From Anaeramoeba flamelloides (taxonomy: Eukaryota; Metamonada; Anaeramoebidae), in contig JANTQA010000010.1 in NCBI GenBank assembly GCA_027625915.1, positions 868,001-932,000 of the forward strand: DNA of 64,000 bases, read 5' to 3'. The notes under the pieces are model-generated. The model did not search any database. It was not told where the DNA came from and was given only the letters and a program-made list of their open reading frames with translations. Made by a program: the position numbers and the translations under genes. Below, one piece after another: positions 58,501-64,000 of the stretch (position 1 is its first letter; every line of letters begins with the position of its first letter).

Positions 58501-61500
58501 ATCTTGATTTTAATTTTGCTAAGAATAAATTTAAAATATATTATTATTGTTGTTGAAGTGTAAATTACACTCTAGATGTTCTTTTACTCAAATTCCATTT
58601 CAGAAATTTAAGAGGGAAATCATAAATTTCACAATTATTATTGGGAAGGGCATACACAACCAAATCATTTTTATGTTTGAAAAGGCAAAAACAAAATAAT
58701 GTAAATAAAAAGAAAAAGTTTTAAAGTTTAAGAAGAAAAAAAGTTATTTAAAAAAAAAGGAATTTAAAAAGGGTTTATAAGAAGCAATTGGATAAAAAAT
58801 GAAAAAAAAAAAAAAAATATTATATTTAATAAAGAACACCCAAAATCACAAAAATCACGATACTTTTGGTTAATTTTGTTTAAGGCTGATAGTTGATCAT
58901 GAATGTTCGTTTGGTTATCGTTGCTTAGCGGTTTACTTTCTGTCATTTTTTTTTGATCTTTTGTATTTTTTGTCTTTGCTTTTTCTTTTTTATTTTCAAA
59001 TAATCCTACTTTTACTTTTCAGTATTTCAGTATTAACAAGTAAAAACTTGATCTTTTTTCTTTGTAGCTCTTCTTCCCAATTTAAAAAAAAATTCAGTCA
59101 GGGAAAAAATGGAAAAAAATCAAAAAGATTAATATTGAGAAATTTTCAATAAAATGGAATTTTAAAAAATGAATGTGTTTACTTTTCAATATATAGAAAA
59201 TAAATTCTTTCATAAAAATACCCGAATAACTAATTATACTTTAAGTAACCCAATAAATAAATAAAACAAAAATACAAATTCAATCTTTTATTTTTTACAA
59301 ATAATTTATTGATTGATTATTATTTAAAAATGTAATTTTTGTTTTAATTACAATCTCTATTTTTTCCACAACAACTAAATTGGCAATTTTATTTAATTAC
59401 CAATTGATCATGATATCTTTAATTTTTATCAAAAAATACCTTTATTAAATATTGTAATTATCACCTAATTATAACAATACAATGCAATTAACCATATCCC
59501 TATGATTTTTTTTTGTTTTTTCAATGAACTTATTTTAAAAACCAATTCATTTAAAAGTTATACATAATATGAAATTTCGAAATATTATAATAACATCTTT
59601 TTTATATGTTTTCTTATATATTTAGATATTACCATTTTTTTTTTTCAATTGATTGATTTATTTTTAAGGGGATTTATATTTTCCTATTTTCCCAAATAGT
59701 GAAACAAAATAATAATAATAAAACGAAAAAAAAGAAAAAAAGAGAAAAAAAGAAACAAATTTTTCAAATATGAAAGTTTTTAAATACAAAAAAAAGTCAT
59801 TCATAATATAACAGCCCATTGAAAAATAATCATTTTTTTGGTTTGTCAATTATTTTTCATTTAAGGATTATAAATGATTGTTTTATTTTTGATTTTAAAA
59901 CATCACCAATTATATATCAAATATTTAACAAAATAAATACCAATATAAGATAACAGTAATACTCGTTAAGATCTCTTCCAGTACAAGTTAATCGCTCTGG
60001 TTAGATTTAAAGTGTATTTTTATCAAAACCACCACCATTTTACCCACTTCCTATCTTCTTGTGTTTTTTATTTAATATATGTTTTTTTTCGATTTATCTT
60101 TAATATAAGATTAAAAAGGAAAAAGAAAAAGAAAAAACGATCAAAAAAATAAAGAAACTCAAAAATAAAAAAAAAAGTAAAGTTTCTAAAAAAAAGAAAA
60201 AAAAATGATCATTATTTTTATACAAAAAAAAAAAATACGTTATATTCAAAAAATAATTAATTTATAAATAACCATAATAATTCAATAAAATTAAACATTT
60301 TCTCAAATAAATTATTTTAAATTATAGGTGGCAGAGAAACTTCAAATTTAGCGGCAAATGAGATTTCATCAATGTTTGGGAAAGAACTTGAAAAACTTTA
60401 TTCAAAAAATTTTCAAAATTTCACTAGCAATAATTATATTAATTCGCCCACTAAAATTAAACCTAATTTAGAAAAGAAAACACCAAATCACCCAAGAAAA
60501 AAAAAAGCAATTAACTTCTCGAAAGAATTTCCGACTATTCCTTCAATGGGATCTAATTATTCAACTTACAATTCGAACGATCTCAAAGCTTCATCACAAT
60601 TTAATATGGAAAATAAAAATGTAACTTTAACATATAGTTTGGGCCGATCTAATTCAACAAAGCAAAAACAAAATCTAACAAATTCATCGAAGCAAAGTGA
60701 ACTTAATACGGATAATAACGAAAAGTTTCAAAACAAGAAATTATATTTTCAAGAGCATACTAATATTAATCGAGAAAACGAGTCCATTTTTTATATATTT
60801 AAAAAAGTTTTTCAAACATTTAATAACAAATTAATCAAAAAAAATGAAATTAGTGGATCGACTGCCATAATAATTTTAATTGTAGACAATAGAATTTTTT
60901 GTGGTAATATTGGGGATTCAAGATCGGTTTTGTGCCGAAATAACAATCCAGTTCGTATGTCTGTTGACCATAAGCCATATCTACCACAGGAAAGAGAAAG
61001 GATAACAAAATCTGGTGGTGTTGTCACTGAAGATCTTCGAATAAATTCTGGTCTTGCAGTTTCAAGGGCGTTTGGTGATTTACATTATCAGCCATATGTC
61101 AGCTCCTGCCCATTTGTTTCCAGATTTAGAATTCAAAAAAATGATAGATATATCATTTTAGCATGTGATGGGGTATGGGATGTCATGTCTGACCAACAAG
61201 CAATTAAAATTGTATTGGAAACAAAGGATCCAATAAAGGCAGCAATTAGAATAAAAAATTATGCAATGTACTTAGGCAGTTCAGATAATATTTCAGTTGT
61301 TGTAATTGATCTTCAACCAGAATTAACAAAAAATGAAATCGCAATTGATGATAAAAAGAAAAGCAAACAATTACTTTCGGAAAAAAAGTTACTTAGACAA
61401 GAAATTAGTGGTGATAAAAAAGAATTTTTAAAAATATTAAAATTAATTAAATTAAAAAATGAAAGAAAAAATTATCAAAATTCTAATAAATTAAAATCAA

Positions 61501-62105
61501 ATCATTCAAATAAAAATCAATCTTCAAAAAATAAAAAAATATTAAAAAAAAAAATAAAAAAGAAAAAAATAATTCCAAATAAAAAAAAATTAAAATCAAC
61601 TAATAATGGTGATGATATTGATGTTAATGATAAAACTAGAATTAAACATTTAAAAAATTTAAATTCTTCTAAATATCATAAAAAAGATCATTCCCATAAT
61701 AAAAAAAATAAGATAAATTCTCTGAATCTCTCTCAAAATAGAAAATCCAAAAAGGAAATGAACACTAATTCAATTGGAAATGAAACAGTAACGATAAAAA
61801 ATAAAACCCAATTCCAACAAAATAATATAGAGTCCACTTCGCGTAACAATAATTTAAATATGGACAATATTATGAATAATGATGATGATGATGATGATGA
61901 CCCAAATCAATTATATGTTTTTCAAGAAGTTGACGATGAAGATATTTTTGAAAAAAATCATCTTTTTCCCACAGAAAAATTATTATCTCAAAATCAACAA
62001 AAGGTATTTTTAGATAATAAAGTTAATTCATCAAAACTTGAAACCAATCCTCAACGGATTAATTTTTCCAAAAAATTTTTAAATAGCCAACAAGATAAAT
62101 TGTAA
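52560..62105 (+). CDS. LRR-PP2C protein phosphatase, three exons (about 1323 aa)
   Basis: Exons join(52560..53878,57182..58056,60328..62105) total 3972 bp in frame. Both joins restore motifs: the first continues an LRR (LDLSMNR then FEFFPKGI), the second the PP2C motif (IYDGHG then GRE). Residues 1 to about 620 hold some two dozen leucine-rich repeats of 23 residues (LxxLxLSxNxLxxLP). PP2C starts near 688 with KGKRPTMEDA and FFAIYDGHGG, then an Asn/Ser/Lys insert of about 150 residues (about 755-890), then SGSTAIIILIVDNR, NIGDSRSVLCR, VDHKP, AVSRAFGDLHY, LACDGVWDVMS and SSDNISVVVIDL. All metal-binding Asp positions are present, so Ser/Thr phosphatase activity is expected. The tail (about 1064-1323) is Lys/Asn-rich with a D7 run. 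LRR-PP2C fusions occur in PHLPP, fungal adenylyl cyclases and several amoebae; no PH or cyclase domain is seen here. N-terminal MGPVVS resembles a myristoylation site, but Pro at position 3 disfavours it. Confidence 0.95.
54255..54835. repeat. Hairpin array 4, in LRR-PP2C intron 1
   Basis: Modules: a degenerate A (about 54262-54332), B (54350-54422), A (54435-54510), then a large nested mirror C-A-C (54521-54810) whose arms carry GGTTTTTTTGAGGTTTTCTA and its complement around a central hairpin at about 54608-54682. The repeated spacer phrase GTGAAGTGTTCTAGG matches array 1. Confidence 0.85.
55305..55832 (-). repeat. Hairpin array 5 plus unique flank, inverted copy
   Basis: B hairpin at about 55314-55386, spacer AGTACAGTAGAGTGTCCGTAG, a diverged A hairpin at about 55433-55510, then the flank 55516-55832 that is the inverted counterpart of 39125-39440. 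It lies about 480 bp from array 4 in the same intron, so the intron has received at least two array-bearing insertions or one large rearranged one. Confidence 0.8.
55867..56260. repeat. Foldback element in LRR-PP2C intron 1 (about 394 bp)
   Basis: Terminal inverted repeats start TTGTATTTCAC at 55867 and end GTGAAATACAA at 56259. The arms are related along nearly the whole length (AAAAAATAGAGTTTTTACAA in both; inner AATCCTTTGGTGAATACCAA and mirror). The whole element could form one long hairpin. No frame; an ORF reading through it at 56110-56328 is not credible. Confidence 0.8.
56265..57181. other. Remainder of LRR-PP2C intron 1
   Basis: AT-rich, ending in the acceptor TTTACTAG just before 57182. 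AATAATCGCAATTT/ATTATCACAATTTTG-like short tandem phrases occur at about 56815-56910. The intron is 3303 bp (53879-57181), far longer than most introns found here. Confidence 0.6.
58057..60327. other. LRR-PP2C intron 2 (2271 bp)
   Basis: Donor GTAATA at 58057, acceptor ATTATAG at 60321-60327. About 58437-58540 is a direct repeat of about 62395-62490 (AAAAAGAATTCA; CTTGATTTTAATTTTG; GATAAATTTAA-like). About 58550-58645 is an inverted copy of the 41.5/47.3 kb repeat. No gene is seen inside. Confidence 0.7.
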
Positions 62106-62803
62106 AATTTGAAATAAATATTTCATTTTGTTTTTTAGAATACGTTTTATTTTATTTTTGTTATTTTAATTTTTACCGGATTTGATAATAATAGTTATTA
62201 TTACAGTTCTTTTTTAAAATGACTATTACCATGGGAAAGTTGTCGATTGAAAATGTAACATGACGTTTGATTTGTGATAAATACTACAGCCACCATATAA
62301 TTAACAATTATTCGATATACCATTCACTTTTTTCATCAAACTTTTAAAAATAAATATTTTATACTATTTTCTGATTAATATTAAAGGAAAAGTCGCTGTA
62401 TAACCAAAAAGAATTCAGAAAATAATCTTAAGATATATAAGATTGAGTTAACTTGATTTTAATTTTGGGAAGGATAAATTTAAGATCTGTTTGTTTTCCA
62501 TTTTTGAAACTGTTTTTTTTTTTTTCAATTAGTAAAGTTTAAATTGAATTTTTATAAAAGAGTTTCAATAAATTCTATATTTGAAGTTACTATAGAACAA
62601 AAGATAATAACTCACCGTCAATTTTCTCTAAGGTTTTAGTGAAAAAAAAAAGATGAGAAAACTCAAAGCAAATTATAATTTCCATTTCTTGTAACATGAA
62701 ATAACTATAAACAAATGTTGAGATTTCAAAAGCTCTTTTTTTTTTGATTTCTTCTCAAATTTATCTACCTCTACTTATTCAAAAGGCAAAGAATATTATA
62801 TAA
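62106..62803. other. 3' flank of LRR-PP2C with dispersed repeat copies
   Basis: About 62395-62490 repeats 58437-58540. About 62528-62600 (AGTAAAGTTTAAATTGAATT) resembles about 45690-45760. No gene. Confidence 0.5.
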
Positions 62804-63236
62804 CTGTTGTGGAAAAAAAGTAAAACTGGAAAAAAAGTGAAACAAGGTTTTTAATGGGGAACATTACTGAAAATTCAAAGTAAGATCAATGAAAAAAAGA
62901 ATAAATAAATAAATAAAGACAAAATGTAGTATTCGCCACAATAACAGTTTTTTAAATACTATCTTTTGATATGGGTTTTTCTTTGATTGATGAATTATTA
63001 AAAATTTGTTCAAAAAATTGACTATTTTTGAGATCTCCAAAACCATACCAATAATTTTGATGAATAAACTAGATTTAAATTGTATTTGTTGGGTTGATTG
63101 AAAATAATATAATGGGTTATTATTTGAAGTTAATTGGTTTCTTCTTTTTTTTGATTTTACTTTTCATTTTCAGTAATGTTCCCAATTAAAAACCTTGTTT
63201 CACTTTTTTTCCAGTTTTACTTTTTTTCCACAACAG
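62804..63236. mobile_element. MITE with near-perfect 44-bp TIRs, TAA-flanked (433 bp)
   Basis: The left end reads CTGTTGTGGAAAAAAAGTAA then AACTGGAAAAAAAGTGAAACAAGG (62804-62847); the right end is its reverse complement to 63236. TAA flanks both sides (62801-62803 and 63237-63239). A 3-bp TWA target duplication and small size fit PIF/Harbinger-derived Tourist-type MITEs. No coding frame. A diverged direct copy is at 34662-35076. The near-perfect ends suggest a young insertion. Confidence 0.88.
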
Positions 63237-63334
63237 TAAGAAATTTTAATCCCCATTTCAGAGAAAAATCAATAAAAATCCCATTCATAATAAACTTGAA
63301 TCCAAAAAAATAAATTTGAAAAAGCAAAAATATT

Positions 63335-63890
63335 CGACAAAAATTATATTGAAAAAATTATGTAGTGCAGAAAAAGATCAAAAAAAAAACATTATTAAAA
63401 ACAAATTATTTTATTTAGCTTTTATTAAGTTGGTTTACCTTGATAAAGTAACTATTAAACAATGGAAAACCTCAGATATTTCATGGCATGGTATTTGAAT
63501 ACGATAAAAGAAGAAATACCTATTTTGATTACTTTTTGAAAAATCAAATCACAGAAATCACAGAAACCTAAATCCCAAATTTTTATAAATTTTGTATTTT
63601 TATTTCTAATATGATAATTTAGTCAATTTGGTGTTTTACTAATTCTAAATTAGTTGTAGCTCGTGTATTCAACAATTTCTACCTTTGATATTATTTAAAA
63701 ATCGAAATAAATTGAATTTCTATAAAAAGTTATTTGAAGCAAAATATCACTTTTTAATATTGGATAAAATACACATTTTACCAAAAATACTTGGTTATTG
63801 TTAAAAAGACAATTTATACCAATTTTTTGGGGGTGATTAAGAAGATTTGATTTAAAGTTTGAGATAAAAGTCTTATGATCTATGAAAAAA
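63335..63890 (+). repeat. Dispersed repeat, copy 2 of 46130-46770
   Basis: Direct copy of the 46.1-46.8 kb repeat, here without the TTTCTGTGA tandem block. It shares TTTGATTACTTTTTGAAAAA-like, AAAATACTTGGTTATTGTTA and GATTAAGAAGATTTGATTTA. The short frame at 63316-63498 is probably chance. Confidence 0.65.
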
Positions 63891-64000
63891 AAAAAAATTA
63901 AAAAAAAAATTAAAATTAAAATAACCTTTTACAATCTAGATTTTTTTTTTTTTAATATGGCCATGCGAATGATATAATAATTTTTTATTGATATTTGTAT

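Noticed and set aside
1-64000. Endogenous viral or LTR elements, tRNA and rRNA genes
   Set aside because: No reverse transcriptase, integrase, capsid or LTR pair, and no tRNA cloverleaf or rRNA block could be recognised by eye; a dedicated scan could still find a tRNA.

Overview
This is an AT-rich nuclear DNA window from a microbial eukaryote. Genes are sparse, broken by GT-AG introns of about 30 bp to 3.3 kb, and separated by kilobases of poly-A/T-rich DNA full of inverted repeats. Proteins carry long Asn/Gln/Glu/Lys/Ser runs and the standard genetic code fits every intact gene. A free-living amoeboid or flagellate protist is the best guess. The BTB, LRR-phosphatase and VPS9 architectures, with Glu/Lys-rich spacers, would suit Anaeramoeba (Metamonada), but I cannot exclude an amoebozoan. 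No viral, retroviral or LTR-type element was recognised.

Layout. 1-6.5 kb: one Asn/Gln-rich hypothetical protein (3535-4782), a G14 run and the first hairpin array. 6.5-9.1 kb, minus strand: a probable Rab5-type exchange factor (PH-like plus VPS9 domains). 9.1-14.7 kb: repeats only. 14.7-17.1 kb: a three-exon DCN1-like neddylation factor whose first intron holds a DENN-like fragment. 17-23 kb: repeats, including a foldback element split by a second element at a duplicated TTAA. 23.0-23.7 kb: intact YggS/PLPBP. 23.7-28.8 kb: a possible minus-strand gene remnant, a 553-bp foldback element and C-terminal exons of a possible p24/TMED cargo receptor. 28.8-30.6 kb: a BTB-BACK protein with a C-terminal glutamine-amidotransferase-like domain. 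30.6-37.2 kb: repeats. 37.3-38.9 kb: a probable head-to-head pair, a small adaptin-like gene (minus) and an RRM-like gene (plus). 39-48 kb: hairpin array 3, dispersed repeats and a coding remnant. 48.0-49.5 kb: a Ser-rich low-complexity protein built on a hexanucleotide repeat. 52.6-62.1 kb: a three-exon LRR-PP2C phosphatase of about 1323 residues with two very long introns, the first loaded with foldback DNA. 62.1-64 kb: a MITE with near-perfect 44-bp terminal inverted repeats and more dispersed repeats.

The genes form no pathway or cluster. They are ordinary housekeeping or signalling genes: vesicle traffic (VPS9 GEF, possible p24, possible sigma adaptin), ubiquitin-like control (DCN1, BTB), PLP homeostasis and phosphatase signalling. 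The most unusual content is the non-coding fraction. Five arrays are built from the same few ~70-nt hairpins with diverged but still pairing arms, and at least six further foldback or TIR elements are present. Two elements share a TTAA target-site signature, and for one the uninterrupted target is preserved in the opposite arm of its host element.
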